Part shown: piece after piece, positions 1-11,894 of the stretch
Layout: each line of letters starts with the position of its first letter
Position numbering within the stretch: position 1 is the stretch's first letter
NCBI GenBank assembly: GCA_031763025.1
Contig: JASSKH010000001.1
Coordinates: 18,329,142-18,393,141, forward strand
Length of the DNA: 64,000 bases
From: Macrocystis pyrifera
Taxonomy: Eukaryota > Sar > Phaeophyceae > Laminariales > Laminariaceae
Reading direction: 5' to 3'
Translations under genes and position numbers: made by a program
The notes under the pieces: model-generated
The model's database searches: none
What the model saw: the letters and a program-made list of their open reading frames with translations, nothing else
Told to the model about the DNA's origin: nothing

Positions 1-1396
1 AACTGCTACACGCGAGGTGCAGAGGTGTACTCCCGCCAAGCCTCGCCTCGATGTTAGCACCGCCTCGCAGAAGCTCCTCGGCCACCCTGTCTGTACCTCT
101 TACAGCTGTGGCGTGGAGATACGGAGGCGTATCAGCTGAGCGATATTCTACGTCGGCACCAAGGGCGACGAGGTCGCGAATGGTTTCAGGCTTGTTAGCG
201 AGGATGGCATCGTACAGCGCTCTGCTGCACCTTTGCTTCCGAACGTCCGCTGCGTCAGCCGCGGTAAGGACCTGCAGCAGCTTCCCCCGTATGTCCGCTC
301 CAAGCAGCGACATCTAGGCAGCCGTAACCGGCCGAGTTAACAATTCCTACAGCAGCACCGCCTCGAAGCAGGGCTACACAAGCTTCAACCGCATGATATT
401 GAGCGGCGACATGAAGCGCTGCGTATGACACGTTTTTCGGGAAAAGAAAGGAAAGCACAAGGGTATCAGCCGCATTAAAGCAAAAGGAACTAATCAACCA
501 GCCAAATATTAGCAGCACATCCGTTAAGTCTTCAATCAGCTCAGTCGACGAATAAATATCAGCAGCGCATTCAATAGGGCGCGGCCTACAGCAGTTGCTC
601 CATGGTATTGTACGTAGTAGTGTTTGCAGTTTTTTTTTCCGGCTACACGACAGGTACCTGATCGGCCATGATCGTCGAAGTGCCCAATGGATACATTGCC
701 GAAAGAAAGCAGGTCCTCGATCACTCCGGGATGATTGTTGATGGCAGCCAGGTGTAGAGCCGGAAGTTTTTCCCTGGACCCCTTTTGTGCACAGGCCCCC
801 TTCAACAGCAAGAACACCACAACGCCGCGATGCCCGAAAATACAAGCGTAATGAAGAGGGGTCCGCCCATTTGCATCCAACACGTCGACATCGGCTCCGG
901 CGCTAGCAAGAACTCTAACAGCAGCACCATTTCCTGCACTAGCCGCACAATGAAGCGCTGTTCGGTTATCATAAGAGCTGTCTTTCTCGTTCACGTTCAC
1001 CCCTGCCTTCAACAGTTCCTCCACAACGCTTTCATTTCCGCCTTGCGCGGCCAAGTGCAAGAGCGGCGCCGGTTGCATTCGTTGTGGCGGTGTTGCCGTC
1101 TTCACCCCTGCGGTAAGCAGTCGCTTTACAGCAGATAAGTTGCCGGTGGCCACGGCGCACTCAAGCGGCACCCTTACCCAGTCCATCGACAGCCCTGGGG
1201 ACGCATTCTGAAACACCAGATCCGTCAGCTCAGCCCCCATGTCACGGATCGATAGCCTCAGTGCGGCGGTACTCTCGAACTCATGGGCCACCCATGCGGG
1301 TGGGATCCATGACGAGGTCGAGGAAGTCGAGGAGGTCCCTGGACCGGAATAACTTGTCCTCAACGCGGACATCGCCTTGGGGTGGGGCTTCAACAT
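1..1396 (-). CDS. Ankyrin-repeat protein, gene 1 (partial, frame-broken)
   Basis: Two exons are visible: complement(658..1396) and complement(<1..418), the second running off the left edge. Exon 1 starts at Met 1396; a second Met at 1372 aligns with the start of the paralogue at 11895..14410. It carries a Ser-rich leader and then about five ankyrin repeats, with TPLH-type helices and A..GH..VV..LL patterns. The donor GTACCTG at 657 and acceptor CAG ending at 419 join in phase 1, giving an unbroken ankyrin repeat across the junction. The paralogue has the same junction. In exon 2 the ankyrin reading holds from 418 to about 289. After the C5 run at 284-288 it continues only in another frame, which stays open to base 1. 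One base too many in that run explains the break. It is either a pseudogene lesion or a homopolymer base-calling error. Ankyrin repeats mediate protein binding; the partner is unknown. Confidence 0.8.
284..288 (-). other. Single-base frame break in ankyrin gene 1
   Basis: A run of five C (plus strand) sits where the paralogue keeps frame without an extra base. Upstream codons read the ankyrin pattern in one frame. Downstream codons (KLLQVL, then ALYDAIL, then LVALGADVE) read it in the next frame. Removing one base would restore a continuous ankyrin frame, so this is a +1 lesion or a sequencing error. Confidence 0.7.
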
Positions 1397-2718
1397 AAGA
1401 GATGTATCAGAGGCGCTGCAAGATCAGGAACGGTCCGAAGGTGGTTGCGCGAAAAGGTTAGCGGTCCGAAGGTGGGTCTGAGGGAAAAATCCTGTATCAT
1501 AGGTGCCGTGACTAAGCGGATTGGACGCGTACAACGTCAAAACAACAACAGTGGACTACAGTACGGTGTCAGTCTTGGCCAGGCCTTATCCCCGGAACGG
1601 TGGATTGGAGTTTGGGAAGGCGTCGACGCACGAGCAAGACCGGTGAGCGCGGTTAGCTTTTGTCCCGCAGTTGGTGACGCCAATCCCTAGAATGACGCGG
1701 CGGTCAAAGCTTGTAGACATGACAAAAAATCGCATACTTGAGCATTCGACACCAGAAGGTGTAGCCTCCATCCAACAATGTTGCGTCTACGCTGGCAAAA
1801 CATATTCGGTGCAATAGGTGCTGCAGGCAAGGTGCGTGCCGGTATAGTTTAAGCGGCACTTTGGAAAATCACCCACGGCTTTCACTACTAGTAGCCGGAT
1901 TCCACAAAAATACCTGTTACGGCCTACTCGTTGGGTCTAGCACAATGTGGTACTGCAGTGCAGGGAGTGTTGGCATGCAAACAGTTCTCAGTGAGTGGCC
2001 CTGACGCCATACTCTGCGCAAGTAGAGCTGGATTCTGCATCAGGCTGACAAGACCACCGATGGCTCCGGCCTCCTCCTGGGGGCCCAACGCCATGCATAG
2101 AGTCCCAGCACAATGTATCAGCTGTCATGTTGACAGCGGCGCACTTGCTTCTAAAACTGAAAAATACTACTGTAGTGCAGCGGCAATTAACTGCATCGGC
2201 CTGATTTCCCTAGCTGCTCTATGCTTTCAAGGTTGGATACTGCAGTGGTACGAGCGAATTCCATACATAGAAGACACGTATACTACTGTACTGATGTAAG
2301 TTGTGGGTTGGGCACGCCGGGGGCCACAGCCAAAGGGCTCTGACATGCTGCAGATGGCCACGATACTGTGCGACCCGACCCCGACATTGTGAGACCCGAC
2401 CTCCGACATCGCTTCGTTGGCTTTATGCTGTTACTCCCTGGGGTTGACGTTGGTGGGTACATCGATCTGCGTTTCGCACACCATAAAACGATGAAAACCA
2501 ACCCCAGAGCGTTGAAACCGGTGAACTTTAAGTTTGTGCTTATGTGCCGGTACGTGGAATGAGTGCTGCCGATGTAAAGTGCTTCTTGTGACGGGTTCCC
2601 CTTGCACCCACATACAGCGTTAAACATCCCCCGTGTCTCGTTTTCTGGCTAACTCCCTAGGTCGAACAAACTACAGTAGGAACCCTTGCGCACGTCAGCA
2701 ATGTCACGGTAGGAGTAT

Positions 2719-2850
2719 AGTGCCTTATAGGGGTGGTGCCTTATTTTGTGAGGTCGATGTCTCACACGAGAAGCTCAGTTTCTCGCCCGAAACATGACTT
2801 CGAAGAGCTTCGTTCGCGCAACCCGACCAACGTTTCGAAGCGTTTGTGGT
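2719..2850 (+). repeat. Dispersed repeat D, copy 1
   Basis: Starts with AGTGCCTTATAGGGGTGG and contains the shared block CATGACTTCGAAG followed by a CAACCCGA-type end. Related copies lie at 13132-13265 (same strand, inside the ankyrin gene 2 intron) and at 30664-30784 (reverse strand). No coding capacity or clear terminal repeats were seen. It may be a fragment of a larger transposon. Confidence 0.6.
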
Positions 2851-4780
2851 ACCTGGTATACGCTAGTAGAAATATCATACCAACAGGTAGTTGAGGAGCC
2901 TAACCGGCCAGGAAATATCAAGCTAACAAGTGGTATAATACCCTTTCTGTGGGATGAATCACCTAGCATGTCTCCTACGGGAAACAAAATCAGTCGAATG
3001 AAAAAAAAAGGAATATATCACCAATTTTAGGCCTACAAGTTATTCGATCGTAACGGCCGTGAAGCGGGGAGATACAATAAAATGAGCTTCCTAGGTATGT
3101 ATCGGACTCGTGTGCAATAATACGTCTGCTACAGTGCTGCAGCAAGGCTGCTGATGCTGTGTTGACTGCTGCTGTGGTCTGTGGGGTGTTGTCGCTACTA
3201 CTCCGCAGAGGCAGCACTTCTGTGGCCTGCGTGCTAATGCTGCAGCTACTCAATGAAGGCTCAGTAGGGCAGCTAGAGAATGGCGGGATACACATAATTT
3301 TGTGTGAACATGTCACACCTCCAACATCAGAAGGAGAAAGAGGGAAAGCGCGACAAGACACGGGAAGGCAAAGTCGAAGGGTGGGAGGAACTGCAAACCC
3401 TGTGGATATGTTGTACGCTTGCGACGCAGGAGGTGTTGTTTCACGGTGCTGAGGATGATGACGGTGATCGAGAGGGTGTACGCGGCGTCCGGGCGAACAA
3501 TGTCATAGGCGCGAAGACGGAAATTTTATGCCAGCGGAAGAAAGGCGTCAGGGAGGTGCTGCTCACTCTTTCTTGCTGCAGTCTGCCAGGTGGGAAGACA
3601 GGCATGCATGCGGGTGTGTGGACTCGTCTAGAAACAACAATCTCGGTGGCGAAGGGCCCGATCATTCTTTCGGTTGTATAAACTGTCTGAAAACCGGATG
3701 ACCGCCCCATTGTGCGGTTAGTGAAAGCCGAGGTACTCGAAGCTCTGCTGTTCAGGGGCGTGAAGTAGAACCCGGGCAAAGCTCACGGACATTGGACATG
3801 TTGGACTGATGCGTGCCTGTACTTGGCTCTGTCCCTGTGACCGCTTATCACAAAGCAATTATGAACTGTACGCCTGGTGTTTCGCTTCGCGCGCAAGTCA
3901 CTGCTGCCGATGAAGTTGATTTTGTGACCATCGCAGGATTCACGCCCCTCCGCTTCGCGCGAAGATCAGTCACGCATGACACGATTCACGATCCACGTAC
4001 GTATTGGGAACGGCCGCACTACCAAGCGATTGCCATGAGCTGGCTTTGATTTTTACATACAGTAATGTAGTCATCTGCGAGACCTTCGAACACAATATCC
4101 AGGAGGTCATCATCGCTGATCATTTCTCAGAGAGTCCCCAGTTCGGGCTCAACCGGTGCACAACCAACGGCAGCACGAGCACATTCTGTTAAAGCTTGGT
4201 TATCAAAGATTGTTGTTGCCCTCGATGGAATGCATTCGAGCGCTGTTCTCAGTTTGCTTTTTTTTTTTCGTGAAGTCGCAGGTGGAGTTGATGCGAGTGA
4301 CGAGAGAGACCAGTGGGCATCGGCACAGACGGCACCCATGCAGACGGAGTTTGGCTCAGACTGAGCGTCTGCGTGCTGGCTATCGGTATTACTCGTGGTC
4401 GTATTTCATTGAGATAATCGATTTTAGCAGTACTAAGTGCATTACTTGAGCGATGCGCGTCACAGCGCAGAAACCTTTGGTACAACTACTACTACCTGTC
4501 GCACGAGCTTGTCTCTGTCTAGGATAAGGCATGGACCCTGACGTCCTGGATGTTCACGGATGGAAATAGCATTTAGTGTCAAGGACACAGATCTACACCG
4601 TATACCAGGCGGTGTCTGGTCCCAGGTAGCCCTATTATTGTTTACCGCGTGAAATGAAACACAAGTAATTGCACATACACAACAATTCGATACTCGTACG
4701 AGTAGGCGAGAAGAGGAAAGCGCATGGCTGGAGCTGCTGCACACCACCCTATGACTACAATGCGAGGGTTGGAAGTTGCA

Positions 4781-4946
4781 CTGGGTCGAGGGCCAGCCCT
4801 GCTGTGCTACTGTTCTGACTGCCAGGCTAAGGCACATCGAAGGCGGTATACGCCCGCGTTGAACTGGGTCGAGGGGCAGCCCTGCTGTGCTACTGTTCTG
4901 ACTGCCAGGCTAAGGCACACGGAAGGTGGTAAACGCCAGCGAGGTA
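4781..4946. repeat. 83-bp direct tandem duplication
   Basis: The block beginning CTGGGTCGAG at 4781 is repeated from 4864 with few differences. Both copies include GCCCTGCTGTGCTACTGTTC and CTAAGGCACA. It is a simple two-unit tandem duplication. Confidence 0.8.
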
Positions 4947-5603
4947 TCATAGGTTAAGCATGTCGGGTGGTGTTGGTACATTATGGGTATTGTGTGGTAC
5001 GGTATGGCATGCTGGTGTGGCACGGTACGTTGATGTTATATGTCGGTATGTCATCATAATGATACGGTTTGGTGGATATACTATATGGGAAATTTACGGT
5101 ATGTGATATGGTAGGTTGGTTGCTTGTTGCTCCTGTTGCTGTTGTTGCATGTTTGATAATTACTCCGAATTACTGTAGAGCAGGAAGCGACCCTGCCGGA
5201 AAAAACCCACAGAATATATCGCAAACCCCATGGGGTCAAGACCTTGCAGCCACAAGCGGCCTTGCACGGCCGTTTAAAAGATCGGCGGGCAACGACCTCA
5301 TTAACGCCGTTAGCCAACCGCACTGAGCGAGCCATGCTTCATAAGGTCATCCCACTTTTGCTGCGATCGATGCGCTACCCAATTTGCGAAATATTTCGCT
5401 GCTCATACCGACTCTGGCACAAGCGATTGTCCCCCCGGTGAGGCTGGGTCGCGTAGCTCAAGGGACAGGACTCCGTTCAATCCGAAAGTTGGCCCACATT
5501 GCTTGTATGTGTGTCCGCTTTCGTTTCGCGCGATATACATGTTAACGTCGGGAGCGGTTTGGGACCAGATTTTGCGAGGATTGGAGTTTCCTTAAGACTA
5601 CGG

Positions 5604-5625
5604 ACAGACAGACAGACAGACAGAA
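5604..5625. repeat. (CAGA)n microsatellite
   Basis: About five uninterrupted CAGA units. Confidence 0.85.
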
Positions 5626-7289
5626 ATTCAATTCCCAAAATAGAGACTCAGTTTTATAATCTAAGAAGTAGAGCAAGAAGAATCAAAACGGCTGGCTAGG
5701 CATTGAATGTGCGCAGTGCGCACTAATAATGCCTTGAAGCCATCAAATATCCAGTCAAGTGGCAACACAACACGATTTCCAGGCTTGAGTTCCCTCTTCG
5801 CAAACATCGTGCCGCAACAGGGTGCGTACATACTGCTGTAGAGAGACGTGCAGTTGCTGAAGCTACTACGGATGGCAGGAAGGCCATACGACCGTCCTCA
5901 CAGCACACCGTGCAAGATGAAGAGGAGGCATAAATCGATCCCTGGTACGCCTGGATGTTAATATCCCACAGCGTATATCGTATTGTAGGGCGGGGCAAGG
6001 GTTGCCCTGCTGTTCCCCTAGGTGTTACCATATAACAAAAAAAGGTTGGACGGAGGTATGAAAATTCTCTCGCGACGTCGATATTTGCCACGTAGAATAT
6101 TACTTGTTTGAAGATGCTGCAGTTGCCGCTATTTCGAAGAAAAAAAACAAAACATAACTTCACAGTCGCATCGCGCAGATTGCGATGACCTCGACGTGTC
6201 GCGAACACAGCCATACCAAATAAAACGCCGCAGTGAAATCCATGACAAAAGGCATACAACTTGACTTTTCGCCAATGATCGTTACGTGCATGCACTCCGT
6301 AAACAACACTCTGTCGACCGAACGGTTACCATAAATGTAGCTGCGCAGAACTCGAAAGGCTGGACGCGCCGTGCAACATTTCTGCAAAATGCGTTCTAGC
6401 AAAAAGACGGAAACAAGAAGGCAGGCAGTCCGAATCGAGAAGCAATATCACACAAAAAATCAAAACGTTTCAACACACATTGGGATGCGGTTATCTCGAT
6501 ATGGCCATGGTCCTCGACATGGCAATCGGTAGTGTAGTTGCCAGTTGAATCCGAGAGCCGTCCGAGTGTACATGATACGAGCATGCCGTTCCACGACGTC
6601 ACCTGGCCATCCGCTGTTGGGGTGGAGTTGATCATCCGGTCGAAGGGTGATACAGAGAGGTCCGATCGAGACCCCGGCCGCTAAGCGGCAGCACCGTTGT
6701 TGACGTGGCGGGCCGTTATCGTTCTAATGATAATGTAAGTATCAAGAAAAGTACGTAGGAAGCACGTATTCGTACCATAGAATTTCCGCTTTTTTCTTGT
6801 GGTGTTGGTACTTTAAAATTTGGTTTTTGCACTATAAGAAGTGGGTACCGTAGGTTGCAGGTATCGAGAAGTTGGTATCACTGCAGTCTTGTTTCGACCA
6901 GCTGTGTAGGGTGTTAGAAGGGTAGGTTGTCTGTCGTCCAACGATTTTGAGGCGTTTCAGTCGATTTTCGTCCACCTCAATGCCGGTCGAGCAACGTTTG
7001 CACAGCAAGATATAGGCGGTGTGCATGGTGTGGAGGCAAAGGACGACCGCAGGAACTATACTACTGTGACGCAGCTTTAGGGTCCATTATATACGTGAAT
7101 GAAATTATGACGAGCTTGTCGATCCAAAATACAAACCGCGCAGCTCGAACAACAACAGCAGAGACGGCGATGCGTGGTGGTGGCGCAGGCAAACGGTGGT
7201 GACAGCAGGCACATGCGTACTGCTGTCCTCTCGATTGACTGTGAGAATTGCACTGCTGCTCAGAACAACAGCAGAGGAGTGCAGCAGTT

Positions 7290-8150
7290 TTTTTCTGGTG
7301 GCGGTTGTTGATCGTTGTGGTCGGTGTGGTTTGGAGTCTGGATGTCATTCATGCTGTACATGCGCCCGTGCTCCCAGCTCCGCCTACTATCCGCCCTCGG
7401 TGCTGCATCGTAGGCTCCGACACATGCAACTAGTAATAAATTACACCCCGCATATGCCAACGTGCGCGCATGATTTTGCCTGCTGCTGGTGTGCTGCTGG
7501 GCGCCTGCTGCTGCTGGAGGATGAGTAGTTTTGTCTGGTGGCAGTTGGTCGTTGATCGTTGTGGTGGGCGTGGTCGGGAGTCAGGATACATACATGGGTA
7601 CATAGATACATACATACGCCCGCACCCCAAGCTCTTCCTATTTATCCTCGATGATGCATCGTAGGCTCCGACACTTGCAACTATTACAGGTACAACAGTA
7701 GCCAAGAGTACACCCTGGATGTGTCACCTCACGCAGTTTTGCCTGGTGGCAGTTAGTTGGTTGTTGATCGGTGGGCGTGTTCGGGAGTCGGGTTACACAC
7801 ACATGCCCCCGCACACCAAGCTCTGCCTATCTATCCTCGATGACGCGTCGTAGGCTCCAACACTTGCAACTACAGGTACAGTAGCCAAGAACACACCGCG
7901 GGTGTGCACCTCACGCGCTGGTTTGGCCTGTTACTATGCTGCTGGGCAACAGCAGGTGGCGGTTGTTGTTGGTCGTCGTCGTGGTGGGTGTGGACGGGAG
8001 TCGGCATACATACATGCGCCCGCACCCCAAACTCTACCTATCCATCCTCCGTGATGCATATCGCAGGCCTCGATACAAGCCATCCATAGAGTATACTGCG
8101 GATGTGCCACCTCACGCGCATGGTTTGCCTGCTGCTGCTGCTGGGCGGCA
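7290..8150. repeat. Diverged tandem array, about 210-240-bp units
   Basis: Four units start at about 7297, 7537, 7745 and 7955 with GGTGGCGGTTG/GGTGGCAGTTG. Each continues through a GTGGTGGGCGTG-like stretch, a CATACAT/ATGCGCCCGCAC block, CTATCCTCGATGATGC and TCGTAGGCTC..ACACTTGCAACTA. Spacing is 240, 208 and 210 bp. Unit 2 and unit 3 differ by small indels around an ACAGGTAC..AGTAGCC site. Short frames inside it look like repeat artefacts. Confidence 0.8.
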
Positions 8151-8359
8151 TGGCCGCAGCGATGTACAACATCCTGCTTGTTGTACTCGTAGCACGCTCA
8201 ATACGATATCTGTGCTCAGCAGCAGTTGTAACGGCACTGTTGGCCAATCACGGCCATTTTGCAAGTCATACTGTAAGTCATAGTAGCTCTGCTTTGATTG
8301 GTGCAAGCTCGAAAAGTCTAGTCTGTTTTTACGTTGTTTTTTGCTTGTAAATATCTCTT

Positions 8360-9890
8360 GGCCCAGTGCCTGTCTCCTCTCATGTACCAGGTAATAATTT
8401 TATGCCTGATTGGAACCCGGTTCTCACCGGTCAGAAAGAAAAAAAAAACGAACAGCAGAGCTTCCCTCTTAGCCATGTACGCCGCCCGCCCGTCTCGCGA
8501 CCACCTCACCACCGATTGGGTCCGGATAAAGTTTTCCTCCCTCTCTGCCACAGTGAGCGTCGTCGCCGGCCTCGCGTGAAGCCCGGTGCTCACTGTGGCC
8601 CTTCTTCGCCACTTCGACAAAGTTGGTGCTCAAACTGCATTATGGTGTTTGCGAAGTTCCGATTATAATTGGGTTTGGCGTATTTCTATTCTTCCGATCC
8701 CAAAAAATAATCAACTTCCCAAAATAAGGACCCAAAATCGGCTCATATGGGCCATATCTTCATAAAATTTTCGGGTTGGGTTTGGCTTCTTGGGGTTTCG
8801 ATTATGATATAGCTTCATTGGCCAGGACAACCCGGAGATGCCCCGGGCGAATGAAACATCGTATTTGGCAAGAAATCATAATCATCTACGTCACGTGCTC
8901 ATACGCACAGCGTAGCCCAGCCATGAGGAGGGAGGCATGATACATGGGTTGCCTCACACCACCAAGCTATATCTAACCGAGCGCACGGCCCATGTGGCGA
9001 GGCCGTATCAACGCGAGGCCCTCGCGAAGACCGGCAAAGTCATGCGGCCATATGCGGCGGAGGGCTGGCAGGATGCAGCGTCAACATCGTTGACGGCGCC
9101 CTGTGCGCTGTGGACTGCTTCGGAAGTTGTTGCTCTGCTGTGCTGCTTGTTCTTGATGCGGCAACACAGTAGCGGTACTCAGGGCTCTGGCGCGTGTTAC
9201 CGCACCACACGCACACCCACACACAGCACACCTACGCACGCACTGCACAACGGGCTTCGGTTGCATCGATTGGCACTCTTCGCATGGCTGCCATAGAGCA
9301 CAGAGCACACACACACGCAGCGAGCCATGCAGCAGCAGCAGCAGCAGCGAGCCGCATCTCCCACGAAGCCGTTGGTGTTCCAATTTTCGTACTTTTATTT
9401 CGTTATTTGTCATTTGTTGCTGTATTCCATTTTCCTAGAATATTATTTCCAGTTCAAAACCGAAATGATCGCTTTGGATTCTCGCAATCACTTTCAAACC
9501 CGATTCTGTTTTGGTTTGGTGAATAGCCTGTGGTTCTCGACCCAACCATAATCGGTTATTTCGCAAATACTCTATTGAAGTCTCTTTGAAGTTTAGTTTG
9601 GTCGCAAAAATAAGAACTGCTTAAATATTATTTCGCATATCAAAACGACCCTTATATCTCGTATATGGTGCAAGCGGAGCCTCACAAGGAGAGGCCAGAC
9701 AGAGTCCATTCATTCGTGCTTCCTGCGTGTCTCGAGACACACGCGACGCCTAGCCATGCAAACGGCGACGGCGCTCCTTGCAACACCCCCTCTACCTGCT
9801 AGCACCCGCTGACACCCGCGGCGGCGCCGGGCTCGCCCGCGGTACCGTGTTCTGACTATACGCACGCGCACGAAACGAAATAAAAAGGCT
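8360..9890 (+). repeat. Dispersed repeat A, copy 1, interrupted by a 926-bp insertion
   Basis: 8360-8640 and 9580-9890 match 23710-23975 and 23990-24290 in order and orientation. Shared blocks include TGCCTGATTGGAAC, AACAGCAGAGCTTC, TTTGGTCGCAAAAATAAG and ACGCGACGCCTAGCCA. The second copy is continuous, so bases 8645-9570 are an insertion into this copy. No function was recognised; short frames in it are probably non-coding. Confidence 0.75.
8645..9570. mobile_element. 926-bp non-autonomous inverted-repeat element
   Basis: The left end GTGTTTGCGAAG...CCGATTATAATTGGGT matches the reverse complement of the right end GTATTTGCGAAA...CCGATTATGGTTGGGT over about 30 bp with mismatches. It interrupts dispersed repeat A exactly where the copy at 23710-24290 is continuous. 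The interior has no transposase-like frame. A target-site duplication could not be assigned with confidence, so the superfamily is open. Confidence 0.7.
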
Positions 9891-10027
9891 TCAGATTATA
9901 TATAAGCAACGATTGACTCGTACCTGGTACGTTCGTTTGAACACGAGTACACAGTACAAGAAGGCGCTTCTATTGACGAACGTAGTGTTTGTTCGAAAAT
10001 ATAAGCTGTACCGGGACATTGTTTGTT

Positions 10028-10329
10028 TGCCAGAAAACTTCATACCTTGACAGAAAATATCATATGACTTAGGTTTGGTGTGCCCTGATCACCTCGTTTG
10101 TCTTTTACGTACCGTAAACTGGCAAAAATACGATGGTGCATCGTTTTATTGGCATTTTTGCAAGTGAGACGGACGGACATGGATGTTTCGCCAAAAAAAC
10201 GGTATACCTTGACAGAAAATACCATCTTACTTGGGTTGGGTGTACCCTGATGGCCTGGTTTGAGTTTTTCGTACCGTAAACCGGCAAAAAAGCCGTTTTT
10301 TGGTCATTTTGTCCGTGAGGACAGGAAAT
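10028..10329. repeat. Two-unit tandem repeat, about 162 bp
   Basis: The block ATACCTTGACAGAAAATA at 10042 recurs at 10204. It is followed in each unit by a GTG(T)ACCCTGAT..CC block, CGTACCGTAAAC and GGCAAAAA. The units are diverged by roughly a tenth or more by eye. Confidence 0.75.
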
Positions 10330-11894
10330 TAATTTCGCTGCTAGATAAACCCTAGGGGAAATAAACAAAGCATTTGCTCGTTGCGCAGATATTTTTTTTT
10401 TATCGTTTACTATCTGAGCATCGTGGTCACACACCGCAGGATGCAACTACAATGGGAGCGGCACCACGTTCTACACAGCGTCAACTGTGCCCAGTGACTC
10501 AGCCCTTACCGCTTGGAAGCTCAAGCCAGAGTTTCGAGATTTGGAGCGGAGCATGGCCTAATTTCAGCTGACACCGACAACGACCTCCGGCAATTCCTCG
10601 TGGTCAGCGCCAGCTCGAACGCACCACTAACGCATGCCGACAACCAAATGACAAATCGCCAACCCCTTCTCATCGTCACGCAGCACAAAAACGACGACCT
10701 CGCTTGACCCAAAACGAGCGCTCGTTTATTTCGTCAAAACATGGTGGAACAGGAGAAACTAAGGCTGGCCGGCCACGGTACAGCCCAAGAGGCACGATGA
10801 GTCACTCCACACACCTCTGGTCAACAAACAAGGCAGTGTACAATCGATTAATGGTGTTGGGAGTGGACAGATTACCGCGGCAGCGACAGGGGCCTCCCTC
10901 GACCACCTAAGAATACATTACGGGACACCTACTACTGTAAGTACAATGTTAATACAACTAATACAAACAAATCCAGACTGAGATTTACAAGGAACATTAG
11001 AAAATCAGGGGTCTTTGTACTGACGTAGGGCACACCACTTCCCAGAGAGAAAAGAGAAAAAGCCAGAGCCAGCATTCCTGTTTGTTGCTACTGTAGGTGT
11101 GCTGTACGCCTTTTTTCCCGCCTATTCTACAATAAATACCACAACGCGAAAAAGCGAAACTCTTATCTCTTATACCGATATACCTGGTACTTGAAGTAAA
11201 CTTGACCTATGACGTAAAAAAACTCCCCAGGTATCTCAACAGTAGTCGATGCTCGAGAATTCCTGATACCAAAAGAATGGATGGCGCGTCGAAAGTGCAA
11301 GGGCCCCCCGCCGGCAGCCGCGCTAACAACGCCAACGGAAAACCCAAACTAAAGAGCACTCCAAAACCGCAGATGCACAATGAGCGCGAAAGTCGGAGCG
11401 CCGCTCTCTCCCGGAAAAATCGTGCTTCGGCTGAAAAGGACTAGTGTCAAAACACACCAGGCACTCACGGAAAAGTATCAGATGCCTTACCTGAGCAACG
11501 CAAAACATTCAACATGAGTAACACAAACATACAATGTTGCGTGCGATGCAACTAAAAGCACGAACGCTTGCGTGGAGCAGGCAGAGAAGGTGGATGCACT
11601 GCGCGTGTCTAGGAAATTCCTAAAACAATTCTCCCAAGAGGATAAGACGGACCCTGATTGTCAGCTTTGCCTGAAATACCAACCCACGGTGCCATTGAAC
11701 GCCGCCAAATATCCCCGGAATCGCCGTGGATAGCATCCAAGATGCAACAACAGCTGGCGACACACCATCCCCCGAAAAGGGCTGTCCTTTTCAAGCGCGA
11801 CTCGTGAAACATGAACATGCAGCGAATGATACTACTGTATTAAGTGCCTGCCTGGAAGAACATAGTATGATGGTTGGATGTTCAAGTTGCCGTC

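Larger units (their letters stand above)
1397..7290. other. Gene-poor stretch
   Basis: No gene could be supported here. Open frames are short, lack recognisable domains and have no convincing splice partners. The longest is complement(5723..6295), 190 codons of unrecognised sequence. Other contents are one copy of a dispersed repeat near 2719-2850, an 83-bp direct duplication at 4781-4946, GGTATG-rich low-complexity DNA near 4955-5120 and a CAGA microsatellite near 5604-5625. Confidence 0.5.

Noticed and set aside
5723-6295. 190-codon minus-strand frame
   Set aside because: Longest frame in its region, but no recognisable domain, no splice partners and no coding-like composition compared with the supported genes.
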